A stretch of 64,000 nucleotides of DNA from Bacillota bacterium (GTDB lineage: Bacteria; Bacillota; Clostridia; Peptostreptococcales; Anaerovoracaceae), in the NCBI GenBank assembly GCA_022793795.1, contig JAAWDM010000013.1:1-64000 (forward strand). The letters run 5' to 3'. Positions 1 through 7,291 of the stretch are shown piece by piece. The notes beneath the pieces are model-generated. The model was given only the letters and a program-made list of their open reading frames with translations, made no database searches and was not told the DNA's origin. A program made the position numbers and the translations under genes. Position 1 is the first letter of the stretch. The number at the start of each line of letters is the position of its first letter.

Positions 1-1
1 C

Positions 2-466
2 GGCCTGGTGATTCTGCTGGCAGTATCCCTAATAAGGTTGCTGTTGAATATTACGGTGGGAGCCTATCAGTCGGCGGGCAACAAAAGAAAACGTCGATTG
101 GAGCAGGACGGAAATCTGTGGGAGAGGTTGGCTGCCGCCTTTGGCCGTATGCAGCAGCGGGTTCGCAGCTGGTGGATTCTGCGCCGCCATCCAGACAGCA
201 TAGCGGCGCTTCTGGTTTGGCTTGAGGATTGCTGCCGCCGCAGCATGGACTTACGGCGGCGGCCTGGCGAAACGGTGCGTTCCTTCCTGATGCGGCTTGC
301 GGAACATGCCGCGCAGCAACCAGAAGCCGCTGAACCTGTAGGCGCGGCCCTTGTTCACCTGGCCGATGCGGCAGACCATGCATTTTACAGCTGTGACGGT
401 CAATGGCTGAAAACCTTTGACGAGAGTACCGTCATTCGGAAGTTTTTTAGGGCTAATTGCGATTGA
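2..466 (+). CDS. C-terminal part of a membrane protein, DUF4129-like tail (partial)
   Basis: The reading frame is open from the window edge, so the gene begins upstream. The visible part starts with a hydrophobic stretch (about GLVILLAVSLIRLLL), which looks like the last membrane helix. A basic linker follows (NKRKRR), then a helical domain of about 110 residues. That domain has PGETVRSFLMRLAEH and a late HAFYS motif, the pattern of the C-terminal DUF4129 domain found after transglutaminase-like membrane proteins. The family assignment is from remembered motif pattern only. The segment is visibly richer in GC than most later genes. Function cannot be stated from this fragment. Confidence 0.55.
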   Translation, partial: GLVILLAVSLIRLLLNITVGAYQSAGNKRKRRLEQDGNLWERLAAAFGRMQQRVRSWWILRRHPDSIAALLVWLEDCCRRSMDLRRRPGETVRSFLMRLAEHAAQQPEAAEPVGAALVHLADAADHAFYSCDGQWLKTFDESTVIRKFFRANCD

Positions 467-512
467 CTTGGTATTTAATGAACATGTTGTAGAGAATTAC
501 ATTTTAACTTAT

Positions 513-578
513 AAAATACACGTTCACGGTGAAAAACAGTCCAGTTTGTATGGACTGAAAGCGTGAAACGTGTATTTT
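513..578. repeat. nested inverted repeat (cruciform-like)
   Basis: The outer arms are AAAATACACGTTCACG at 513-528 and CGTGAAACGTGTATTTT at 562-578, complementary apart from one extra base. Inside them is a second perfect pair, CAGTCCA at 537-543 and TGGACTG at 551-557. The structure follows the truncated membrane protein but lacks a T-run, so it is not a standard terminator. Confidence 0.7.
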
Positions 579-650
579 AAGTGCGGTTTGCGGATATTAC
601 ACACAGACGCCTTCCAAATACCGTGTATAGATGACCTGGAATAGATTGAT

Positions 651-711
651 AATACACGATTGAGTATATAAAAGGCATCTTGTCCTCACTTAAAAAGGAA
701 AATCGTGTATT
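651..711. repeat. 11-bp inverted repeat, AATACACG type
   Basis: AATACACGATT at 651-661 and AATCGTGTATT at 701-711 are perfect reverse complements 39 bp apart. The AATACACG core is shared with the outer arms of the inverted repeat at 513-578, so the two structures look related. No reading frame is supported here. Confidence 0.6.
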
Positions 712-771
712 CTGTTGGAGGTTTTACGAAATTTTACACAGGCGGGAAGAGGAATGGTAGCCCTTCTTCGT

Positions 772-1026
772 AGAGGTGCGCGCCGACATTGCCGCAAGGA
801 AGCGTTCGCTGAATCATGACCTTGAAAGGCCTGGGGCGTCATGGTATAATGAACCCAAAGTGATGCGCTCCTTTGGTACAGTAAATATGAGCGTCGGCGT
901 TGCCGCAGAGTAGGGTTCATTGAATCATGACCTGTGATGGTATGATTTGTCATGGTATAATGAACCCAAAGTGATGCGCTCCTTTGGTACGGCGAATATG
1001 AGCGCCGGCGTTGCCGAAAGGTAGCA
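772..1026. repeat. tandem copies of a 111-bp dispersed repeat (family R1)
   Basis: GTCATGGTATAAT occurs at 838-850 and again at 949-961, exactly 111 bp apart. The bases after each copy (GAACCCAAAGTGATGCGCTC, then a GCGTTGCCG block) are nearly identical. The upstream block GAATCATGACC also recurs. The same unit with the same spacing is found inverted at 31228-31358. Short reading frames across this stretch are explained by the repeat and are not called as genes. Confidence 0.85.
822..850 (+). promoter_or_regulatory. promoter-like sequence inside repeat R1
   Basis: TTGAAA (822-827) and TATAAT (845-850) are separated by exactly 17 bp, which is a good vegetative promoter match. It lies inside the repeat and points rightwards, towards coaBC about 500 bp away. 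The second tandem copy keeps TATAAT (956-961) but has lost the -35 hexamer. Activity is not shown. Confidence 0.4.
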
Positions 1027-1303
1027 GTTGTACATTCTTTGAATTATTTGGAAGATAGCCAACATTTTGATGAGACTCCCTTTGCAAAATCGGTGTTTCT
1101 GAGGTGACTTTGAGGCGAACGTTGGTTTTTTGCCTGAAGTTTAAAAAAATAGCCAACGTTTTGAGCGGGTTTTGTTGGCTTTTTGCAGACAGAATCGGGA
1201 ATTGTACAACAAGTTGCCAAAAACACTCGGCGATGAAGCAGAAATATGTAAATATATCCCAATTTTGTTGGCTGTTTAGGCCCGAAATCCTAAAATGTAC
1301 AAC
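1027..1303. repeat. GTTGTACATT / TGTACAAC repeats (family R2)
   Basis: The block runs from GTTGTACATT at 1027-1036 to TGTACAAC at 1203-1210 and again at 1296-1303. Inside are several copies of a TAGCCAAC(A/G)TTTT motif and its complement. The reverse complement of 1264-1303 matches 21628-21667 closely, sharing GTTGTACATTTTAGGATTT and then ACAGCCA. This marks a dispersed palindromic repeat. Small reading frames here are not supported. The whole 467-1378 interval holds only repeats and the coaBC leader. Confidence 0.75.
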
Positions 1304-1378
1304 GTTTGCCGATTCACTGAAGCCGAACAGCAGAAATTGCAGATAGATTGCAGATATTATAGAAAGGAATCAACCAAA

Positions 1379-2581
1379 ATGAAACACATCGTGGTGGGGG
1401 TCAGCGGAGGAATTGCTGCTTTTAAGGCATGTCAGTTGGTCAGCGATTTGACAAAGAAATATGAGGTACAGGTCATCATGACGGAGAACGCGACCAATTT
1501 TGTTCATCCCCTGACCTTCGAGACTTTGACTGGGCGCAAATGCCTGATAGATACCTTTGATCGGAATTTCACCTATGAGGTGGAGCATATCAGCACGGCC
1601 AAATGGGCAGACCTGTTTGTGGTAGCGCCAGCTACAGCCAATGTAATCGCCAAGTTTGCGTCAGGTATCTGTGACGATATGCTGACTACCACTTTCCTAG
1701 CTTGCAAAGCGCCAAAGGTCATCGTTCCTGCCATGAATACCAACATGTACGACAATCCCATTACCCAGCAAAACATCCAGCGCTTGGCGGAGTTTGGGAT
1801 GCATATGGTGGAGCCGGTCAGCGGGCTTCTCGCATGCGGAGATACGGGGAGAGGCAAGATGGCAGAGCCGGCGGTTATAGAGGAAGCCATTGAGATGCTG
1901 CTGCCTGTGGACAAGCCGCTGGCAGGACGAAGGGCGCTAGTAACGGCAGGGCCTACCATGGAGGCCATGGATCCGGTACGATATATCACCAACCATTCCT
2001 CCGGCAAGATGGGATATGCGGTGGCACGAGTAGCTCGCAACTTGGGAGCAGAAGTGACCTTAATCAGTGGTCAGTGCGGTCTGGCGGAACCATATGGCAT
2101 GAAAACTATCCAGGTAAAAAGCGCCCAGGATATGTATGAGGCGGTAACGGTCAGGGCGGAGGATAGCGACTATATCGTTATGGCAGCGGCAGTGGCTGAC
2201 TACACGCCGGCAGATGTCAGCGACGAAAAGATGAAGAAAAAAGACGACGACCTGAGTATACAGCTGAAACGGACAAAGGATATTTTGAAAAGCCTGGGAG
2301 AGAGAAAACATGGAGGACAAGTGCTTTGTGGGTTCGCCATGGAGACCCAGAACTTGCTGGAAAACGCCAGAAAAAAACTGGAAGCCAAAAATGCGGACAT
2401 GATTGTAGCCAACAACCTAAAGGTGGAGGGAGCAGGTTTTGCCCATGATACCAACGTGGCTACACTGATTTTGCAGGAAGAACTTGTGGAACTGCCCCTT
2501 CAATCCAAGGAGGAGTTAGCCGGTGAAATCTGGAAAAAACTGGTGGAAATCGCAGCAAAGAAGGAAGGTACGAACAGATGA
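1379..2581 (+). CDS. coaBC: bifunctional phosphopantothenoylcysteine decarboxylase / phosphopantothenate-cysteine ligase
   Basis: CoaBC carries out two steps of coenzyme A synthesis in the cytoplasm. The CoaB part joins cysteine to 4'-phosphopantothenate, and the flavin-dependent CoaC part decarboxylates the product to 4'-phosphopantetheine. The N-terminal flavoprotein domain starts MKHIVVGVSGGIAAFKA. It has His70 in EHIST, PAMN at residues 117-120 and the LACGDTGRGKMAEP loop with Cys153. The CoaB domain begins near residue 184 with VTAGPTMEAMDPVR and NHSSGKMG, and later has AAAVADYTP. The start at 1379 is chosen over an upstream in-frame ATG at 1295 because AGAAAGGA sits 10 bp before it and the family begins here. 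The 400-residue length is normal. The stop overlaps coaX by 4 bp (ATGA). Confidence 0.97.
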   Translation: MKHIVVGVSGGIAAFKACQLVSDLTKKYEVQVIMTENATNFVHPLTFETLTGRKCLIDTFDRNFTYEVEHISTAKWADLFVVAPATANVIAKFASGICDDMLTTTFLACKAPKVIVPAMNTNMYDNPITQQNIQRLAEFGMHMVEPVSGLLACGDTGRGKMAEPAVIEEAIEMLLPVDKPLAGRRALVTAGPTMEAMDPVRYITNHSSGKMGYAVARVARNLGAEVTLISGQCGLAEPYGMKTIQVKSAQDMYEAVTVRAEDSDYIVMAAAVADYTPADVSDEKMKKKDDDLSIQLKRTKDILKSLGERKHGGQVLCGFAMETQNLLENARKKLEAKNADMIVANNLKVEGAGFAHDTNVATLILQEELVELPLQSKEELAGEIWKKLVEIAAKKEGTNR

Positions 2582-3354
2582 TTTTGACAGTAGATATAGG
2601 TAACACCAACATCACCATGGCCCTCATTGACCAGAGAAGCCAGGTGGTGGGAAATTTTAGGGTCACCACCAAGGTGCAGAGAACCAGCGATGAATACGGC
2701 ATGTACATCATTGATTTTTGTAGGGCCAACGGCTATGGGGCCGAAGACGTGCAGGACGTGATTATTTCCAGCGTGGTGCCTAAGGTGATGCATGCCTTTA
2801 CCAATTCCATCCGAAAATACATCCACAAGGAACCAATGATTGTGGGGCCTGGCATTAAGACCGGTATCAGTGTCAAGTCAGATTTTCCGAGGGAGGTAGG
2901 AGCTGATAAAATCGTGGATGCAGCGGCAGTCTACCATCTTCATGGAGGCAACGCCATCATTTTGGATTTTGGCACGGCTACTTCCATTGATTATATGAAT
3001 GAAAAGGGAGAGTTCCTTTACAGCGTCATTATGCCAGGAGTGGAAATCTGCGCCCAGGCTTTGTGGCAGTCTGCGGCCAAGTTGCCGGAAATTGAAATTA
3101 TTAAGCCTAAGAGCATTTTGGGAACCAACACCGATTCCAGCATGCGGGCTGGCGTGGTTTATGGATATATCGGCGGCGTGGAGTACATCATTAAAAAGAT
3201 GAAACAGGAAATCGGCCGGGATGACATCAAGGTCTATGCCACCGGCGGACTGGGCAGGCTCATCTATAATGAGACCGACGTCATCGATGAGTACGATCCG
3301 GATTTGGCTTTTAAGGGTATGAAGATTATCTATGACAAAAATAAAGGGCGGTAA
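2578..3354 (+). CDS. coaX: type III pantothenate kinase
   Basis: The enzyme phosphorylates pantothenate with ATP, the first step of coenzyme A synthesis. It belongs to the CoaX (type III) branch, which typically needs a monovalent cation and is not strongly feedback-inhibited. The N-terminus MILTVDIGNTNITMAL holds the DxGNT phosphate loop. DFGTATSID near residue 125 and VVYGYIGGVEYII near residue 200 are family landmarks. The length (258 residues) is typical. Its ATG overlaps the coaBC stop, so the two are translationally coupled and put two pathway steps in one operon. Confidence 0.97.
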   Translation: MILTVDIGNTNITMALIDQRSQVVGNFRVTTKVQRTSDEYGMYIIDFCRANGYGAEDVQDVIISSVVPKVMHAFTNSIRKYIHKEPMIVGPGIKTGISVKSDFPREVGADKIVDAAAVYHLHGGNAIILDFGTATSIDYMNEKGEFLYSVIMPGVEICAQALWQSAAKLPEIEIIKPKSILGTNTDSSMRAGVVYGYIGGVEYIIKKMKQEIGRDDIKVYATGGLGRLIYNETDVIDEYDPDLAFKGMKIIYDKNKGR

Positions 3355-3355
3355 G

Positions 3356-3775
3356 ATGGATCCGGATATGGCATTAAAAAGATGGAAGTTTTTTAGAGTA
3401 TTTTGGCCCATTTTATGTCTGGGTTTTGCAGGATTCAGCCTGTATCAAGCATTGATAGGTGTGGAGAAACGTTTTGCCAGTGACGCAGGTTTTATCCTGG
3501 TGCCGCTGGTTTTTTTAATCATCGGCATGAATGCACGGGGGAAGATGCTGAAGGAACAAAATGAAGCAGATACGTTAACAATAGCCACAGTGATTTCTGC
3601 GGGCGAGCAGGTAGAGTTGTATTACGCTAGGCAAAATACGTATGTTTTTTATGTTCCGGCGATGCTAAAGCATGACAGACGTGTGTCTGGGCTCCTATGC
3701 GGTATTGGGATTTTATTTCCTTTGATTGGCGTATTTGCGCCGCTGATTCGGCCCCTGTTTTATTTTTTGGGATAG
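3356..3775 (+). CDS. small membrane protein of unknown function
   Basis: This 139-residue protein has three predicted membrane segments. One is near residues 13-35 (FWPILCLGFAGFSLYQAL), one near 45-60 (FILVPLVFLIIGM) and one at the C-terminus (GLLCGIGILFPLIGVFAPLIRPLFYFL). A soluble stretch of about 45 residues lies between the second and third. I chose the ATG at 3356 because GGGCGG lies just upstream; an earlier in-frame ATG at 3332 lies inside coaX. It begins one base after the coaX stop, so it is probably in the same operon. I do not recognise the family. Confidence 0.7.
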   Translation: MDPDMALKRWKFFRVFWPILCLGFAGFSLYQALIGVEKRFASDAGFILVPLVFLIIGMNARGKMLKEQNEADTLTIATVISAGEQVELYYARQNTYVFYVPAMLKHDRRVSGLLCGIGILFPLIGVFAPLIRPLFYFLG

Positions 3776-3824
3776 GGGTTGATGTTCTTTTGCCGCTGCT
3801 GAACAACAGCAAAATCAGCACGAA

Positions 3825-3852
3825 AAAACCGAGATGTAATCATCTCGGTTTT
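3825..3852. terminator. bidirectional rho-independent terminator
   Basis: AAAACCGAGATG (3825-3836) and CATCTCGGTTTT (3841-3852) form a perfect 12-bp stem with a 4-base loop. Six T follow on the minus strand and four on the plus strand. It can end both the coa operon (rightward) and the tRNA-Lys transcript (leftward). Confidence 0.8.
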
Positions 3853-3856
3853 AAAG

Positions 3857-3932
3857 TGGTGCATCTTCAGGGGTTCGAACCCTGGACACCCTGATTAAGA
3901 GTCAGGTGCTCTGCCAGCTGAGCTAAAGATGC
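3857..3932 (-). tRNA. tRNA-Lys (anticodon CTT)
   Basis: Read on the minus strand, the acceptor arms are GCATCTT and AAGATGC. The D arm is GCTC...GAGC, the anticodon stem is CCTGA/TCAGG with loop CTCTTAA, and the T arm is CAGGGTTCGAACCCTG. Loop positions 34-36 are CTT, which reads lysine codon AAG. The CCA end is encoded in the DNA (3857-3859). The gene reads left into the terminator at 3825-3852. Confidence 0.97.
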
Positions 3933-3934
3933 AT

Positions 3935-4338
3935 ATGCATTTGACACCTTTAATACAATAACACTTGCGCCATAGCTTGTCAATACTTTTTTTAATTTTG
4001 TAGGAAAGTTTTTGAAGACGAATTGTAAAAGCAAGTTCATCCGGATTTGTGAAAACGGCTCAAAAATGTATAACGCAGGCCTGTAGGATGGGTGTGGGAA
4101 AGGGTGAATATGAGAATTATTCCTATATTCGCCCTGTATTGACCCCATATTCTTACACATTAGAACAAAAATGTAATAATATAACAGGAAACGGAAGCAA
4201 AAATAGAAATGGTCCTATACATTTTTGGAGGAAAATCGAATTTTCGGATGAATTTTGCTCATGCCCTTCAAAAAACAAATTTTACCTTTCATACTTTTTT
4301 CATTCCTGTACACAATACTTTTTGAGGAGGGATGAATC
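3935..4338. other. non-coding interval with one imperfect palindrome
   Basis: No reading frame with a credible start lies here. A frame at 4049-4342 has no ribosome-binding site and random-looking composition. GGGTGAATAT at 4102-4111 pairs with ATATTCGCCC at 4125-4134 with one mismatch. The right-hand part should carry the promoter and leader of the small gene at 4339, but I see no clean -35/-10 pair. Confidence 0.5.
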
Positions 4339-4512
4339 ATGAAAGAAAACAATCAGAAAAACCAGAACTGCGACCGCAGCGAAAACAAGAATCAGAACCA
4401 GAAGAATTCCAATAAGCAGAATAACCAGAACAAACAGAGCAATCAGAACAAACAGAGCAATCAGAACAATCAGAACAACAAAAATCAGAACAGCAACAAA
4501 TACGAATACTAA
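4339..4512 (+). CDS. 57-residue Asn/Gln/Lys-rich small protein
   Basis: The frame starts at an ATG with a strong GAGGAGGG Shine-Dalgarno sequence 6 bp upstream and ends in TAA just before a strong terminator. Of 57 residues, 22 are Asn, 12 Gln and 9 Lys. There is a single Cys at position 11 and the C-terminus is KYEY. An 18-bp DNA unit (AATCAGAACAAACAGAGC) repeats in tandem. There is no signal peptide or membrane helix, and the protein should be disordered. I do not recognise it. Gamma-type small acid-soluble spore proteins are also Gln/Asn-rich storage proteins, but their Ala/Gly-containing repeat is absent, so that is only an idea. Its isolated, well-formed expression unit argues for a real gene. 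Confidence 0.75.
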   Translation: MKENNQKNQNCDRSENKNQNQKNSNKQNNQNKQSNQNKQSNQNNQNNKNQNSNKYEY

Positions 4513-4527
4513 AAAATATGGTATCCG

Positions 4528-4568
4528 GAGAAAAGAGCAGAAAACCCCTGCTCTTTTCTCATTATGTT
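4528..4568 (+). terminator. rho-independent terminator
   Basis: GAGAAAAGAGCAG (4528-4540) and CTGCTCTTTTCTC (4548-4560) form a perfect 13-bp stem with a 7-base loop, followed by ATTATGTTTT. It ends the transcript of the Asn/Gln-rich protein. Confidence 0.85.
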
Positions 4569-4579
4569 TTTATTTTCTT

Positions 4580-4608
4580 TTGCAATATGTGGGTTTTTGT
4601 TATATAAT
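4580..4608 (+). promoter_or_regulatory. vegetative promoter
   Basis: TTGCAA (4580-4585) and a perfect TATAAT (4603-4608) are 17 bp apart. The promoter lies 46 bp before the gene at 4654 and probably drives that gene and the genes behind it. Confidence 0.7.
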
Positions 4609-4653
4609 GAAATGTAATATACAAATCAGAAGGGGCGAGACGGGAGTACCAAA

Positions 4654-5289
4654 ATGAAAGAATGGTTTGACGGTATATGGGAATTTGGTCAGGATCATCT
4701 TACGGCGCTGATAGTGGCAGCAGTAATTTTGGCGGTTCTGTTGATATCGATGTTATTTGCACGTTCGGCCAGACGCGAGGCCCTGATGGAGTTGGAAGAT
4801 GCAGAAGAAGGTTTTGAAGAGAAGGATTTTGCTGAGGAGGAGGGACAAGCCTCTGGGCAGGACCAGAACTTTGAGAAGGTTGAACCATCTGATAAGACAC
4901 AGATTCCGCTTGTTTCAGAGGAACTACAAAATATGGTTCATACCATGACTAACCTGCCGTTGCAAAATTTGAAATCAGTGGAACTTAAAATTGAAAAAGC
5001 ACAGTTGACCCTTTGCTATGATTTGGCTTCCCAAGAGGGGGATAGCGGATCTTCCAATAGCAAAGAAAGCGCAGACGAGACAACTCAGATGGAAATACTC
5101 TCGGAACCGGTATCAGTCGATTTGACGGTTCCCACAGACTTAAAAGATATGGAAATGGAACGGTTTTCCGACGAAGATTTATCGGACAAGTCTAAACCTG
5201 TGGTGAAGTTTGGCGCAGAGAATTTAAACGTTACCCGTTCAGGACGGGAATTCACCATAGAAGAACTTTATCATCAGATTAAGGACTAA
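4654..5289 (+). CDS. single-pass membrane-anchored protein, unknown function
   Basis: This 211-residue protein has one membrane helix near residues 18-38 (LTALIVAAVILAVLLISMLF). A short basic patch (ARSARR) follows, then a long acidic, Ser-rich region, which suggests the C-terminal part stays in the cytoplasm. A more ordered stretch at about residues 85-130 contains TNLPLQNLKSVELKIEKAQLTLCYD. I do not recognise a family. The stop lies 16 bp before the zinc-ribbon gene at 5306, so the two are probably in one transcript. Confidence 0.75.
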   Translation: MKEWFDGIWEFGQDHLTALIVAAVILAVLLISMLFARSARREALMELEDAEEGFEEKDFAEEEGQASGQDQNFEKVEPSDKTQIPLVSEELQNMVHTMTNLPLQNLKSVELKIEKAQLTLCYDLASQEGDSGSSNSKESADETTQMEILSEPVSVDLTVPTDLKDMEMERFSDEDLSDKSKPVVKFGAENLNVTRSGREFTIEELYHQIKD

Positions 5290-5305
5290 AAAATTGGAGG
5301 CAGAA

Positions 5306-7291
5306 ATGTTTTGTACCAAATGTGGAAATGAATTACATGAAGGCGATCGGTTTTGCAATAAATGTGGTGAAAAAGTCAGAGAAGACATGAACCAAGACGT
5401 AAATGAACAGGCTGGGGAAAATACACAGTCTGAATATCAGGAGGTCGTTTTCAGTCCGCCGTTTAAAATAGAAGCGGAGCGTCGTACTGCTGAAATTTCG
5501 CGGGAATTGGAAGGCGTTACAGAGCAGCCTCAAGTGATAAGGAGACAGACGGCGGCCTTTGAATGGAATCTGGACGGTTTTCCTAAGGCAGAGCCAAGAA
5601 AGACGGAGGATGTGGACTTTCACTGGGAAGCCGTGGTTGAAAAAAGACAACGGGATAGAATGGGAGACAACAATCTATTCGTTCAGAAAGAGGAAGAAGC
5701 GGTACAACCAGAAGAGGACCAGATGACGAAAGCGCCAGAATCATCGGATTTGTCTGACCAGACTGAATATATAGATGAAGGCGTTTCCCATAGCGAGCCT
5801 CCGGTTGTAGATAAAATCCAGATTCGAGATATTGAGACTCAAGCGGAGGCGCCTGTTGCCAAGGAGATTCCAGAGAAACCGGTTGAGACAGCGGAAGACC
5901 TGGAAAGCCAGCTGTTTGGAACTGCATATCGTCCCTTAGAAGAATACAGCGAAGAAGAGAAATCCAAGAATACAGCTAAACTGGAAAAGTTTTATACATA
6001 TAATGAAAAGAAAGAGGCGTTCCAGCAGCTTTTAGATAAAGAATACGAGCGGCTTAAGGTCATGGAAGAGGATCGGAAACCGGACAGCGAATCCTTAAAA
6101 TATACATGGGCAGCCAAGCTATATCCAGAAGAGGAAAAGAAAGAGGCAACCATAGATGTTTCTGCATTGCAAAAGGCAGAGGAGGCGCCTGTTTTGGACA
6201 TGGAGTCCGTAACGACGTCGGAACCAGACCAAGAGCCAGACCCAGCAGACATGGAGGTTGAAACAGAATTAGAAGAGACAAGAGCGCTGAAAGACGATGA
6301 GGAAAGCGGCGATGAATTGCCTGTGGATATGTCTACACCCAGTAGTGGCGAATCAGACGAAATCGGAAGCGAGACAAGGGAGGAAACAGCAGACGATGAA
6401 CTCGGAGCAGACCATGAGTCAGAAAGCCATGAGGAAAAGGCCAGGCTCCGATTCTCCGATGTCTTTCCCAGAGAAGGTATGGATTGCAGCGGCGATGGTG
6501 GCAGTGATGGCGGCGAGACATCTTCTGTCCAGCCAGACGAGCCGCACCAGGAAGAAACATCGGAGGGCGTCAAGGCGTCCCAGACTGTAGAGGAAAATAG
6601 TGACGATGATGATGATGACGAAGAATTAGGTAGAAAGGGCGCCCATATTCTGCTAAAAGTTATTATTGGCATCCTGCTAGTTCTTATCGTCATAGAAGCT
6701 GTGATTATCGGTGTTAAATTTATCGCTCCGGACAGCGCTTTTTCTATTAAAACCAATGAGTTTGTGGAGTCCATTATAGATAAGCTGACTGGCGGAGACG
6801 GAGGTCAGTCAGACGACAACTTGACGGATGATGGGGATGGACTTCCAACGGACAGCACTGGCCTTAGCAGCATTATAGAAGAAAAGAAAGACACTGTGAC
6901 TACCATTGGACAGGTGGTAGAGGCGCCGTCCTTAAAATATGACTTAACCAAGACCTATGCATTTAAGGCTGTATCAAAATCAGCGGACTTTGTGGACAGC
7001 CAGTGGCAGGGAGGCAGCGATGCAGCGCCGGCAACCTATGCGGAAGGAATGGTAGAAGCGCTTTTGGAATATTATGATTGGTGGAAAACCAGAAATGAGG
7101 ACGCCAATCTAATAGGTATCAATAAATTGGAAATCGGTGAAATCAGAACGGGGAAAAAGGGGTACTACATACTCTGCCGCCTGACATATGCAGGGGCAGA
7201 TGGACAGGATGTGGTGAAAACAGAATCCGCTTATGCGAAAATCACCAGTGATTCCATGGTAATTTATGAGACAAGGGAGGAAACAACATAA
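5306..7291 (+). CDS. zinc-ribbon membrane protein with long acidic linker
   Basis: The 661-residue protein starts MFCTKCGNELHEGDRFCNKCGEKV, a zinc ribbon with two CxxC pairs. About 420 residues of acidic, low-complexity sequence follow, including a run of Asp near residue 435. One membrane helix lies near residues 447-470 (ILLKVIIGILLVLIVIEAVIIG), and a C-terminal domain of about 180 residues is probably outside the cell. The ATG at 5306 is preferred over the TTG at 5294 because GGAGG at 5296-5300 is correctly spaced for the ATG and the zinc ribbon then starts at residue 1. Its stop shares one base with the next start. The function is unknown; the layout suggests a membrane sensor or scaffold. 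Confidence 0.8.
   Translation: MFCTKCGNELHEGDRFCNKCGEKVREDMNQDVNEQAGENTQSEYQEVVFSPPFKIEAERRTAEISRELEGVTEQPQVIRRQTAAFEWNLDGFPKAEPRKTEDVDFHWEAVVEKRQRDRMGDNNLFVQKEEEAVQPEEDQMTKAPESSDLSDQTEYIDEGVSHSEPPVVDKIQIRDIETQAEAPVAKEIPEKPVETAEDLESQLFGTAYRPLEEYSEEEKSKNTAKLEKFYTYNEKKEAFQQLLDKEYERLKVMEEDRKPDSESLKYTWAAKLYPEEEKKEATIDVSALQKAEEAPVLDMESVTTSEPDQEPDPADMEVETELEETRALKDDEESGDELPVDMSTPSSGESDEIGSETREETADDELGADHESESHEEKARLRFSDVFPREGMDCSGDGGSDGGETSSVQPDEPHQEETSEGVKASQTVEENSDDDDDDEELGRKGAHILLKVIIGILLVLIVIEAVIIGVKFIAPDSAFSIKTNEFVESIIDKLTGGDGGQSDDNLTDDGDGLPTDSTGLSSIIEEKKDTVTTIGQVVEAPSLKYDLTKTYAFKAVSKSADFVDSQWQGGSDAAPATYAEGMVEALLEYYDWWKTRNEDANLIGINKLEIGEIRTGKKGYYILCRLTYAGADGQDVVKTESAYAKITSDSMVIYETREETT

Noticed and set aside
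690-1262. Several overlapping short frames of 68-87 codons
   Set aside because: They lie entirely in repeat families R1 and R2, contradict each other in frame and strand, and lack ribosome-binding sites.
4049-4342. 97-codon plus-strand frame before the Asn/Gln-rich gene
   Set aside because: It has no ribosome-binding site and random composition, and it runs over the Shine-Dalgarno region and start of the better-supported small gene.
4430-4490. Tandem 18-bp units considered as a possible CRISPR array
   Set aside because: Units are adjacent without spacers and are in frame, encoding NQNKQS repeats. No CRISPR array or cas gene was seen in the window.
5992-6774. Long Ser-rich minus-strand frame opposite the zinc-ribbon gene
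   Set aside because: The Ser runs are the complement of acidic GAA/GAT-rich codons in the real gene; there is no ribosome-binding site.
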